Positions 23,101 through 40,526 of a stretch of DNA of 64,000 nt are shown piece by piece; the stretch's first letter is position 1, and every line of letters starts with the position of its first letter. Both the position numbers and the translations under genes were made by a program. The DNA is from Salvelinus alpinus (taxonomy: Eukaryota > Chordata > Actinopteri > Salmoniformes > Salmonidae). The stretch is from the NCBI RefSeq assembly GCF_045679555.1, contig NC_092122.1, forward strand, positions 12,203,043-12,267,042, written 5' to 3'. Under the pieces are notes generated by a model. It did not search any database. It was not told the origin of the DNA and saw only the letters and a list, made by a program, of their open reading frames with translations.

Positions 23101-24807
23101 GAGAGAGGGTACTATTGGCATGCTGACTGCAGGAATGTCCACCAGGGCAGTTGCAGGATAATTTCTCTACCACAAGCCACCTCCAACACCGTTTTAAAGA
23201 ATTTGGCAGGACTTCCACATCCGGCTTCTTCACCTGCGGGATTGTCTGAGACCAGCCACCCAGGCAGCAGATGAAACTGGGGTTTTGCATAACCAAAGAA
23301 TTTCTGCACAAACTGTCAGAAACCGTCTCAGGGAAGCTCATCTGCGTGCTCGTCATCTTGACTGGACTGCAGTTTGGCGTCGTCACCGGCTTCACATTCG
23401 ATGGCCACTGGCACGCTGGAGAAGTTTGGTCTTCATGGATGAATCCCGGTTTCAACTGTACCGGGCAGATGGTGTCGTGTGGGCGAGTGGTTTGCTGATG
23501 TCAACGTTGTGAACAGAGTGCCCCAAAATGGCGGGGGGGTTATGGTAGGCAGGCATAAGCTACAGACAATGAACACAATTAAATTTTATTGATGGCAATT
23601 TGAGTGCACAACAATACTGTGACAAGATCCTGAGGCCCATTTTAGTTCCATTCATCCACCGCCATCACCTCATGTTTAAGCATAATGCAGACACATTTCG
23701 CAGGGATCTGTACACAATTCCTGGAAGCTGAAAATGTCCCAGTTCTACCATGGCCTGCATTACTCACCAGTCATCTCACCCATTGAGCATGTTTGGGATG
23801 CTCTGGATTGACGTGTAGGACAACGCGTTCCAGTTCCAGCCAATATCCAAAAACTTTGCGCAGCCATTGAAGAGGAGTGGGACAACATTCCACAGGCCAC
23901 AATCAACTCTATGTGAAGGAGATGTGTCACGTTGCATGATGCAAATGGTGGTCAAATCAGACCAAGAGATGCATATCTGTACTCTGGGTCATGTGAAATC
24001 CATAGATTAGGGCCTAATTTATTTCAATTGACTGATTTCCTATATGAACTATAACTCCAGTAAAATCTTTGAAAATGTTGCGTTTATATTTCTGATCAGT
24101 GTACTATAGGTACACCAGTTAGATTAGCTAACTAGTTACAAGTTAGCTACAGTAGCTAAACTAATACTCGCGGGGAGAATCTCCTCCCCAAAACAAACCA
24201 AAACCACCGCCTGTTGAAAAATCCAAGAACTCATGAATAAAGCTTCATCGCATGGTGATGGTAACGTTACATAAATTAGTATCCAACTCGAAAAGTACAC
24301 TACCTTTGTATCACACTCAACATGAGAGCATATGCACACTTTTTCAAACTAAAAAAAGGACAATACACTGTCAAACTGGGACACGTTAGCCTAAACAAAG
24401 CTGGCATTAGCTACAGTAGCTATCCAGCTATCATGCTAACCAATTTGCTACCAATGCCAGCTAGATTTTCCAACTTGATTGATAAACAGTATGCATGAAT
24501 ATGAGACTGAGTCACCACCTTAAATGACGTTAAACGTATTAGTTACCTAGCTAGCTACCGAAAGTTAAGTTCATTGAGAAAAATATTTGTGAATGCAAAC
24601 ATTGACAGACGTGACCACTGACAGTAGTTAGCTAGCTTATTAGGCCCAACCGATAGTTGAACTACGCTAGCTAGCACAAAGTGGCAATTGAAGGAACATA
24701 TTCCCTCTGAGCATCGCTTAGATTATTCAAGGAACGAAATGGCATGGTAAAATGATTCTCACCGTCAGTCCGGTACCCAGCACGATAACGTCGTATTCTT
24801 CATTCAT
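14139..24807 (-). CDS. gdi2: Rab GDP dissociation inhibitor beta
   Basis: GDI extracts prenylated, GDP-bound Rab GTPases from membranes, keeps them soluble in the cytosol and returns them to donor membranes. Eleven coding exons were read: 24763-24807, 17685-17792, 17255-17354, 16746-16880, 16252-16450, 15824-15955, 15392-15491, 15114-15285, 14569-14713, 14428-14482 and 14139-14294. They total 1347 bp, 448 residues (human GDI2 is 445 as recalled), all phases compatible. Landmarks in order: [15 protein letters not shown], the HMDRNSYYG turn, [15 protein letters not shown] (Rab-binding platform), [50 protein letters not shown], and a C-terminus ending [12 protein letters not shown]. Intron 1 is about 7 kb and carries two SINEs and a Tc1 relic. 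No lesion is seen. GDI1 is the alternative, but the asb13-gdi2-ankrd16 order supports GDI2. Confidence 0.95.
20239..20450 (+). mobile_element. tRNA-derived salmonid-type SINE, copy 1
   Basis: It has a tRNA-like head with an A-box region (TAGCCAAGTGGTTAGAGTG) and a B-box region (GGTTGCTGGTTTGAATACC). A conserved body and a 3' part with CACATTTCACTATCTGGTGT follow. It lies in gdi2 intron 1, on the strand opposite to the gene. The 3' part differs from that of the copies at 21.2 and 29.1 kb, so it is a different subfamily. Confidence 0.75.
21207..21397 (-). mobile_element. tRNA-derived salmonid-type SINE, copy 2
   Basis: Read on the minus strand: GGCAGGTAGCCTAGTGGTTA head, B-box-like segment, CTGTCGTTCTGCCCCTGAAC body and a TTAAATAAAGGTTAAATG tail. 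It lies in gdi2 intron 1. It is the same subfamily as the copy at 29085-29287. Confidence 0.85.
22789..24101 (+). mobile_element. Degraded Tc1-like transposon in gdi2 intron 1
   Basis: The ends CTGAACAAAAAATATATATG and the inverted TTTATATTTCTGATCAGTG are flanked by TA. Transposase fragments on the plus strand include [18 protein letters not shown] and [20 protein letters not shown] (23285-23512), with the first catalytic aspartate region (FMDESRF) still visible. Multiple stops and frameshifts show it is dead. The whole 1.3-kb unit is retained. Confidence 0.85.
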
Positions 24808-25377
24808 TTTCCCAAGTATTTTCTCCTCTTTTCCTGAATAGTGGCCCGAAGAAAATGGAGATCTGCTGAGCTGGAAACGAAAAGGGCTGCGGTTCAACGT
24901 CAAGCGATTCTGCTTCACTGTTGGGGAGGAGCCTATAGTCTGTCAGTAACGGCGAACATTTCTCAAATTTCTGGGTATTGATAATGAATCGATTATGTAC
25001 TTATCAATGGACATTTCCCTAAATATATTTTTCATAAGAATCGTGCTTTTATTCGTCTTGTAATTTGTAAAAGTCTACTGTAGCTACCCCAGTCCACCAC
25101 CTGCCTATGCTGAGTATTTATTTTGTCAGAGGTGTCCTCTTTGTGACATTGTCCTTAGCCCCATTATACGGTGTGTGTATGTGTGTGTGTGTGCGTTTGC
25201 TATCTATGCATAGATCACCTTGGTTCACTTAGTCTTTCCCGGATGGACAGGATCCAGTCCACATTGCATCCTCAGTTTGCTTTGGTGAGTCAGTAGGTCA
25301 GATGACAAACACAACCATAACAACATAAAAACTCTCCTAATCCTTTCTTTAATCCTTCATATTCCAAACTGCCACAT
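24808..25377. other. Region upstream of gdi2
   Basis: The gdi2 start codon at 24807 faces this spacer, which should carry the gdi2 5' UTR and promoter. A short GT-rich simple repeat occurs near 25169-25195. No recognisable regulatory motif was identified with confidence. Confidence 0.4.
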
Positions 25378-25861
25378 GGAGTGCCTTCAAAAAGCATTCA
25401 CACCCCTTTACTTTTTCCACATTTTGTTGTGTTACAGCCTGAATTTACTGGCCTACACACTACCAAACATTTTACTAATTAATAGAAAATGAAAAGTTGA
25501 AATGTCTTGAGTCAATACGTATTCAACCTCTTTGTTATTGCAAGCCTAAATTATTTCAGGAGTTAAAATATGCTTAACAAGTCACATAATAAGTTGCAAG
25601 GACTCACTCTGTGTGCAATAATATTGTTTAACAATATTTTTGAATGACTACTTAATCTCTGTCCCTCAGTCAATCAGTGAATTTCAAACACAGATTCAAC
25701 CACAAAGACCAGGGATGTTTTCCAATGCCTCGCAAAGGACACCTATTGGTAGGTGAAAAATAAAATAAAACAACATTGAATTTCCCTTTGAGCATGGTGA
25801 AGTTATTAATTAAACTGTGGATGGTGTATCAATACATCCAGTCACTACAAAGAGCCAGCAG

Positions 25862-26033
25862 CATCCCACCCTGCATTCCGCTGCTGGCTTGCCTCTGAAG
25901 TTAAATGTAAATGTAAGTTAACCAGGCTTAGTTCTGGCCAGTCCCTGGATGGGAGACCAGATGCTGCAAGAAGTGTTGTTGGAGGTGCGGGCAAGAGGCA
26001 CTAAAGTGAATGTGCAAAAAATTTGGCAAAGTG
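25862..26033 (+). mobile_element. 5S-rRNA-like SINE fragment
   Basis: The sequence CCCTGCATTCCGCTGCTGGC through CAGTCCCTGGATGGGAGACC resembles a 5S rRNA head (compare the TGGATGGGAGACC internal control region). This SINE type is frequent in salmonids. It carries an internal TTAAATGTAAATGTAAGTTA disruption and is not a 5S gene. It is nested inside the Tc1 relic. Confidence 0.55.
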
Positions 26034-26483
26034 TGATGGAACATTTTATGTTTGTGCTTTTCTAATAACCAATTTCTGTGTTCATGCAAGTGATTGAGTG
26101 AATCCTCACTATCAGTATCTGCAATTTGGCAGTACGCCCAGACCCTTGTTTTGAACAAGGGATATCTCAGTTTTAAGATCTCAGCTTCGAGAGAAGAAGC
26201 CTCGTGAGGTATTAGTCTGTCACATGCATGACCCAGTATTGGTTGGTCACGTGAATGAAGCAAACGTTAATGATGAATGAATTATGAATGATGAATAAGC
26301 TAAATCATGCAAATATAACTTGTATTTATATAAGAGAACTAACGGGACTGCCCCGGGTAGAGCTCCTGATCGGCATGTGTACTTGGTGCATTGAGTTGGT
26401 TGGAACCTCTCCAGCATGCTGATAATAAAGAATGATTCATTTAAGATTGAATTTGAGTGTCCCTGTAAAGAATTTCCACAACA
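26034..26483 (+). mobile_element. Possible LTR fossil (ERV/retroelement type)
   Basis: The block foreign to the surrounding Tc1 relic begins TGTGATGGAAC, has a TATA-like TTTATATAAGAG near 26325, and an AATAAAG near 26425 followed by a U5-like segment. This order is typical of a solitary LTR. The boundaries are approximate, no internal region is visible and the family is not assigned. Confidence 0.35.
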
Positions 26484-27265
26484 AAAGCAATTCACTTTTT
26501 GTCCTGAATACAAAGTGTTATGTTTGTGGCAAATCCAACACAACACATCACTTACTACCACTCTTCATATTTTCAAGCATGGTGGTGGTTGCATCATGTT
26601 ATGGGTATGCTAGTTTTTTTAGGATAAAAAGAAACGGAATAGAGCTAAGCACAGGAAAAATCCTAGAGGAAAATCTGGTTCAGTCTGCTTTCCAACAGAC
26701 ACTGGGAGACAAATTCACCGTTCAGCAGGATAATAACTAAAAATACAAGGCCAAATATACACTTGAGTTGCTTACCAAGACAACATGTAATGTTCCTGAG
26801 TGGCCTAGTTACAGTTTTGACTTAAATCGGCTTGGAGATCTATGGCAAGACTTGAAAATGGCTGTCTAGCAATGATCAACAATCAACTTGACAGAGCTTA
26901 AAGAATTTAAAAGAGAATAATGTGCAAATATTGTACAATCCAGGTGTGCAAAGCTCTTAGAAACGTACCCAGAAAGACTCACAGCTGTAATTGCTGACAA
27001 ATGGGATTCTAACATGTATTGACTCAGGGAGTTGATTACTTATCTACTCAAGATATATCCTTTGTTTTTTTATTTGATTAATCCCACATTTTAACACGAC
27101 AAAATGTGGAAAAAGTAAAAGAGTGTGAATACTTTCTGAAGGCACTGTATTGTTTCATCCCCATCATCAAAATCCACACAGAAAGAAATGATATGAAGTT
27201 ATTATTCTGCAATCCAGAATACCATTTATGTCCATAATTTATTGATTCTCCATTCAGACAGTAGT

Positions 27266-32774
<5,509 letters not shown>

Positions 32775-33569
32775 TGAACATATACATGTAATAAAATTAA
32801 CTATTTGACACAATTTAAACTGCTAAAATAGCTTGATGCTGTATTTGATCAGAAGCTAGGGTGACAAGTAGCTTAAATGGTGACGCGTAGGTTAAATTGT
32901 TGGTCAACCAAAAGCCTACACATTTCAATTGAGTTCTACTCTACTTTTTACATTAAAAACACAAAAGACAGGAAATGTGAACTTAATACCTGACAATAAT
33001 ACGTTAAAGCAATGCACAATGCACACTGTTCTACCATAGGCTATAGGCTAAAATAGCTTGCACCATGATCCTGCAAGAAATTCGGTTATACACTCTGATC
33101 GTCCAGTAGGCTGTAGCAGAATTGTGCACTGGGGCTTGTAGTTTTTGAAATTCATTACTCTCAAAATAACTTCTATTGAATGATAATGCATAGGTTGAGG
33201 TGTATTACATTTAATTGATTTAGACTTTGTAAATAACTTCTGCTTGCAATGGTAGTTGTCACAAATTATGTAGGCCTATATAGTAAAGTTATTCAATTGT
33301 AGGCCTATAGATCTACTTTTCTTTTTACAATAGGCTAAAACATGTAAAGGTAAGCTATAAAAAAAAACATGCATCCTATGAGAAATAATTTAGGAAGCAC
33401 AGTTGCTATTGTAGAGTGTAACGCAATCTCAGTAATTATCTACAAGAAGGCATGTGGCACCCGCGGAGCTTTCCATGGGTGGACAAGATGAGGCACATCT
33501 GGAAAGAACTTCCTGAAGAAGAAAAAAAAAGTAAAGTTGAGTGGGTGAAGGAGCTTCTCTTTGTAGCAT
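32775..33569. other. Region upstream of ankrd16
   Basis: AT-rich spacer with no family-supported frame. A ZNF143-like core is present at 33129-33142. The boundary between the two synteny blocks lies in or near this stretch. Confidence 0.45.
33129..33142 (-). promoter_or_regulatory. ZNF143-like motif upstream of ankrd16
   Basis: The minus strand reads ACTACAAGCCCCAG, close to the ZNF143/THAP11 core ACTACAAYTCCCAG, 355 bp upstream of the ankrd16 start codon and in its orientation. One mismatch in the core makes this weaker than the asb13 sites. Confidence 0.4.
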
Positions 33570-34889
<1,320 letters not shown>

Positions 34890-35921
34890 CTCAACTGCTG
34901 ACAACATTCAGCTGCTCGTCTACATTGAATTCAACTCATTCTCCCTCATCTTCAGTCTCACAACGATTGACAGTTTCAACTCCTCCACCTGTAACTCTTC
35001 CAACTTCAACTGCACCTCTGGAATCCCTGATTCCACCGACTGGCACCATGATCAGTGGAGTCGTCCTGGCTCTCTGCTATCTTCTGGGCATAACATAGCA
35101 GTGAAAGCTGTGATCAGCTGTTGGCATCTGTACAGATACAACTTGAGTATGAAACTGTTCTTGAGCCTGGTGTGTCAGATATGCTGAGCATGTGTGCCGC
35201 TATTGGTCTATGCAATACTCTTCAGCTGGGACTTGGGCAACAGTCTCTGCAAGCTCCTTGTCTTCGTTGCCTACTGCTGTACATTCTCCAGCCTGCTGAC
35301 CATCCTGTCGATGAGTGTCCAGCGCTACTACCAAGTTCTGCACCCCAGTGCTGGGCCAGGTGGCGTGAGGGGAGTTTGGGGAGGTGGTTGTTTCCCATAC
35401 TGTGGGGTGTTGTGGTATTAATATCTTCACCGTTCCTGACAGTCAACATGGTGGAGGGGGAGGACAACCATCTCCATTGTGTTAACATCGCTTATAATAA
35501 ACAAAAGTATAGCCCTGGGGTGGGAGGTTTGGTGATGGTGATACTTGGATTAGTATTATCTGTCTCCCTCCTGCTAACATCCTACATCCGCCTCCATAAG
35601 AAAGTGAAACATTCAGCTTTCATCCGAAAGTCCAGGATGACCAGACATGTGACCAGCATCATTGTGACTTTTGTCATCTGTTCAATGCCATTCCAAGTTG
35701 TTATCATGCTAAACATGTCTGGACATTTGGCCAAGTCTGAAAACTTGAAAAACTTCTCTACCAAGTTGTATTTTGTTGTATTACTGACCTATGCCAACAG
35801 TTGCCTGAATCCATTTCTCTATGCCTTCGCTTCCCGTAACTTCTGCCAGAAGAATGGCCAGTCAGAAGACACCGCGATGCAGCTTCAAATGGGTCCTGTC
35901 AACAGTCCACCAAACATGTGA
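34890..35921 (+). pseudogene. Decayed class A GPCR, leukotriene B4/chemoattractant receptor-like
   Basis: The locus is single-exon and reads as a seven-helix receptor only if several frames are visited. Landmarks: an N-terminus with NSSTCNSSNFNCTSG glycosylation sites near 34990; TM1 GVVLALCYLLGIT near 35055; NLSMKLFLSL in TM2; WDLGNSLCKLL and SMSVQRYYQVLHP for TM3 (frame at 35194-35421); WLFPILWGVVVLISSPF for TM4; TSIIVTFVICSMPFQVV for TM6; NSCLNPFLYAFASR for TM7 (frame to 35921). The frame changes within TM1, after TM2 and between TM3 and TM4, and a few bases seem missing in TM1 after GIT. TM3 has VQRYY in place of the DRY motif. Family assignment rests on overall resemblance to fish LTB4R-like receptors; C5a/formyl-peptide-type receptors are alternatives. 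Confidence 0.75.
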
Positions 35922-36145
35922 CATATCTGACACACACACATTTATGTTACAGGTTAGGCCTACATCAAGCTAGATGTTTTCACAAATTGGGTTTTATTAG
36001 GTGTGAGTTCATCTTAATTTAGATGTTTGTCTTATTTTTTCTTAAATGTTCCCCTCTAGTTCTGTAGATATCCAGTCACTGAGCAGTTTTATGTGGGAAA
36101 TATGCACTGTTGCCTGCATGTCATGAATTTGCAGTGCATATTTAC

Positions 36146-39100
36146 TAGAGGTCGACCGAAAGGGAATTCTCTTCGATTATAATCACAGCCGTATATATTC
36201 CCCCCCAAGCAGACACATCGATGGCCCTGAACGAACTTTATCTGACTCTTTGTAAACTGGAAACCACACACCCTGAGGCTGCATTCATCGTAGCTGGGGA
36301 TTTTAACAAGGCTAATCTGAAAACAAAACTCCCTAAATTCTATCAGCATATCGATTGTGCTACCAGGGCTGGTAAAACCTTGGATCATTGTTATACTAAC
36401 TTCCGCGACGCATATAAGGCCCTCCCCCGCCCTCCTTTCGGAAAAGCTGACCACGACTCCATTTTGTTGCTTCCAGCCTACAAACAGAAACTAAAACAAC
36501 AAGCTCCCTCGCTCAGGTCTGTTCAACGCTGGTCCGACCAATCTGATTCCACGCTTCAAGACTGCTTCGATCACGTGGATTGGGATATGTTCCGCATTGC
36601 GTCCAACAACAATATTGACGAATACGCTGATTCGGTGAGCGAGTTCATTAGAAAGTGCATTGACGATGTCGTACCCACAGCAACGATTAAAACATTCCCA
36701 AACCAAAAAACCGTGGATTGATGGCAGCATTCGCGTGAAACTGAAAGCGCAAACCACTGCTTTTAACCAGGGCAAGGTGACCGGAAACATGACCGAATAC
36801 AAACAGTGTAGCTATTCTCTCCGCAAGGCAGTCAAACAAGCTAAGTCCCAGTATAGAGACAAAGTAGAGTCGCAATTCAACAGCTCAGACACAAGAGGTA
36901 TGTGGCAGGGTCTACAGTCAATCACGGATTACAAAAAGAAAACCAGCCCCGTCGCGGACCAGGATGTCTTGCTCCCAGACAGGCTAAATAACTTTTTTGC
37001 TCGCTTTGAGGACAATACAGTGCCACTGACACGGCCCGCTACCAAAACCTGCGGGCTCTCCTTCACTGCAGCCGAGGTGAGTAAAACATTTAAACGTGTT
37101 AACCCTCGCAAGGCTGCAGGCCCAGACGGCATTCCCAGCCGCGTCCTCAGAGCATGCGCAGACCAGCTGGCTGGTGTGTTTAAGGACATTCAATCAATCC
37201 TTATCCCAGTCTGCTGTTCCCACATGCTTCAAGAGGGCCACCATTGTTCCTGTTCCCAAGAAAGCTAAGGTAACTGAGCTAAACGACTACCGCCCCGTAG
37301 CACTCACTTCCGTCATCATGAAGTGCTTTGAGAGACTAGTCAAGGACCATATCACCTCCACCCTACCTGAAACCCTAGACCCACTCCAATTTGCTTACCG
37401 ACCCAATAGGTCCACAGACGACGCAATCGCAACCACACTGCACACTGCCCTAACCCATCTGGACAAGAGGAATACCTATGTGAGAATGCTGTTCATCGAC
37501 TACAGCTCAGTATTTAACACCATAGTACCCTCCAAACTCGTCATCAAGCTCGAGACCCTGGGTCTCGACCCCGCCCTGTGCAACTGGGTCCTGGACTTCC
37601 TGATGGGCCGCCCCCAGGTGGTGAGGGTAGGTAACAACATCTCCACCCCGCTGATCCTCAACACTGGGGCCCCACAAGGGTGCGTTCTGAGCCCTCTCCT
37701 GTACTCCCTGTTCACCCACGACTGCGTGGCCATGCACGCCTCCAACTCAATCATCAAGTTTGCGGACGACACTACAGTGGTAGGCTTGATTACCAACAAC
37801 GACGAGACGGCCTACAGGGAGGAGGTGAGGGCCCTCGGAGTGTGGTGTCAGGAAAATAACCTCACACTCAACGTCAACAAAACAAAGGAGATGATTGTGG
37901 ACTTCAGGAAACAGCAGAGGGAGCACCCCCCTATCCACATCGACGGGACAGTAGTGGAGAAGGTGGAAAGTTTTAAGTTCCTCGGTGTACACATCACGGA
38001 CAAACTGAATTGGTCCACCCACACAGACAGCGTTGTGAAGAAGGCGCAGCAGCGCCTCTTCAACCTCAGGAGGCTGAAGAAATTCGGCTTGTCACCAAAA
38101 GCACTCACAAACTTCTACAGATGCACAATCGAGAGCATCCTGTCGGGCCGTATCACCGCCTGGTACGGCAACTGCTCCGCCCACAACCGTAAGGCTCTCC
38201 AGAGGGTAGTGAGGTCTGCACAACGCATCACCGGGGGCAAACTACCTGCCCTCCAGGACACCTACACCACCCGATGTCACAGGAAGGCCATAAAGATCAT
38301 CAAGGACAACAACCACCCAAGCCACTGCCTGTTCACCCCGCTATCATCCAGAAGGCGAGGTCAGTACAGGTGCATCAAAGCAGGGACCGAGAGACTGAAA
38401 AACAGCTTCTATCTCAAGGCCATCAGACTGTTAAACAGCCACCACTAACATTTAGTGGCCGCTGCCAACATACTGACTCAACTCCAGCCACTTTAATAAT
38501 GGGAATTGATGGAAATTATGTAAAAATGTACCACTAGCCACTTTAAACAATGCCACTTAATATAATGTTTACATACCCTACATTACTCATCTCATATGTA
38601 TATGTATATACTGTACTCTATATCATCTACTGCATCTTGCCATCTTTATGTAATACATGTATCACTAGCCACTTTAAACTATGCCACTTTATGTTTACAT
38701 ACCCTACATTACTCATCTCATATGTATATACTGTACTCTATACCATCTACTGTATCTTGCCTATGCCATTCTGTACCATCACTCATTCATATATCTTTAT
38801 GTACATATTCTTTATCCCTTTACACTTGTGTGTATAAGGTAGTAGTTGTGGAATTGTTAGGTTAGATTACTTGTTGGTTATTACTGCATTGTCGGAACTA
38901 GAAGCACAAGCATTTCGCTACACTCGCATTAACATCTGCTAACTATGTGTATGTGACAAATAAAATTTGATTTGATTTGATTTATGATTTTTCAATGCCG
39001 ATACTGATTATTGGAGGACCAAAAAAAGCCAATATCGATGAATCGCCTGATTTTTATAAAAAATTGTATATATATATTTGTAATAATGACAATTACAACA

Positions 39101-40392
39101 ATACTGAATGAACACTTTTATTTTAACTGGATATAATACATTAATAAAATCTATTTAGTCTCAAATAAATAATGAAACATGCTCAATTTGGTTTAAATAA
39201 TGGAAAAACACAGTGTTGGAGAAGAAAGTAAAAGTGCAATATGTGCCATGTAAAAAAGCTAACGTTTAAGTTCCTTGCTCAGAACATATGAAAGCTGGTG
39301 GTTCAATATTGCCAGTTCTTCAATATTCCCAGTTAAGAAGGTTGTAGTTATTATAGGGATTATGACGCGTTGACTATTTCTCTCTATACCATTTGTATTT
39401 CATTTTCCTTTGACTATTGGATGTTCTTATATGCACTTTGGTATCGCCAGCCTAATCTCAGGAGTTGATAGGCTTGACGTCATAAACAGCGCAGTGCATC
39501 AAGCATTGCTAAGAACTGCTGGCAAACGCAGTAAATTTTTAATGAATGCTTACGAGCCAGCTGCTGCCTACCACCGCTGTCAGACTGCTCTATCAAATAT
39601 CAAATCATAGACTTAATTATAATATAGAAATACGAGCCTTTGGTCATTAATATGGTCATGTCCGGAAACTATCATTTAGAAAACAAAACGTTTATTCTTT
39701 CAGTGAAATACGGAACCGTTCCGTATTTTATCGAACGGGTGGCAACCCTAAGTCTAAATATTGCTGTTACATTGCGCAACCTTCAATGCTATGTCATAAT
39801 TATGTAAAATTCTGGCAAATTAGTTCACAACGAGCCAGGCGGCCCAAACTGTTGCATATACCATGACTCTGCGTGCAATGAACGCAAGAGAAGTGACACA
39901 ATTTCCCTAGTTAATATTGCCTGCTAACATGCATTTATTTTAACTAAGTATGCAGGTTTAAAAAATATATATACTTCTGTGTATTGATTTTAAGAAAGGC
40001 ATTGATGTTTATGGTTAGGTACATTCATGCAACGATTGTGCTTTTGTTAAATCATCACCCGTTTGGCGAAGTAGGCTGTGATTCGATGATAAATTAACAG
40101 GCACCGCATTGATTATATGCAACGCAGGACAAGCTAGTTAACCTAGTAATATCATCAACCATGTGTAGTTAACTAGTGATTATGTGAAGATTTATCTTGT
40201 AAAAAACAATCAGTTTAATGCTAGCTAGCAACTTACCTTGGTTTCTTGCTGCTCTCGCGTAACAGGTGGTCAGCCTGCCACGCAGTTTACTCGTGGAATG
40301 CAATGTAATCGGCCATAATCGGAGTCCAAAAATGACGATTACTGATTGTTATGAAAACTTGAAATCGGCCCTAATTAATCGGTCAACCTCTA
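36146..40392. mobile_element. hAT-type non-autonomous transposon split by a LINE
   Basis: Terminal inverted repeats: left TAGAGGTCGACCGA, right (inverted) TAGAGGTTGACCGATTAATT. The unit is flanked by an exact 8-bp duplication ATATTTAC at 36138-36145 and 40393-40400, the hAT target length. About 2.8 kb of the interior is a later LINE (36160-38985) inserted within the first 20 bp. The remaining body (38986-40392) encodes nothing recognisable. It lies between the GPCR pseudogene and the first coding exon of ttc41, about 135 bp before the ttc41 ATG. Confidence 0.85.
36160..38985 (+). mobile_element. Rex1/CR1-like LINE, 5'-truncated
   Basis: The C-terminal part of the endonuclease (AFIVAGDFNKANLKTKLP, LDHCYTNFRDAYK) lies at 36221-36721. 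A linker with [19 protein letters not shown] follows at 36660-37268. Reverse transcriptase runs from about 37230 to 38448: [64 protein letters not shown], ending AIRLLNSHH. Frame changes near 36715 and 37195 show it is not intact. The 3' UTR contains a roughly 131-bp tandem duplication (from 38532 and 38663) and ends AAATTTGATTTGATTTGATT. The family also occurs at 1.8-2.9 kb. Confidence 0.9.
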
Positions 40393-40526
40393 ATATTTAC
40401 ACCAATAATACCATGTACTTGCCAAACACTGTGGCTAGATATCAAGTTGATGATTATTCCTGATATGCTTGTTTTTCATTATTTTGTTCAGACAGGCACA
40501 GCAGGTCACAGCTACAACGGCCTGAG

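Larger units (their letters stand above)
25379..27147 (+). mobile_element. Degraded Tc1-like transposon, interrupted by later insertions
   Basis: The left end (GTGCCTTCAAAAAGCATTCA) and the inverted right end (TACTTTCTGAAGGCACTG, then TA) are inverted repeats of the common teleost Tc1 type. Transposase remnants include QQDNN near 26731 and DLNRLGDLWQDLKM near 26820. The left half is interrupted by a 5S-like SINE and by an LTR-like block. It lies between gdi2 and ankrd16. Confidence 0.75.

Noticed and set aside
25862-26033. 5S rRNA gene
   Set aside because: Only part of the 5S control region is present, with an internal insertion; it fits a 5S-derived SINE.
39410-39610. 66-residue frame in the right part of the hAT element
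   Set aside because: No similarity to hAT transposase or any family; composition is compatible with chance.
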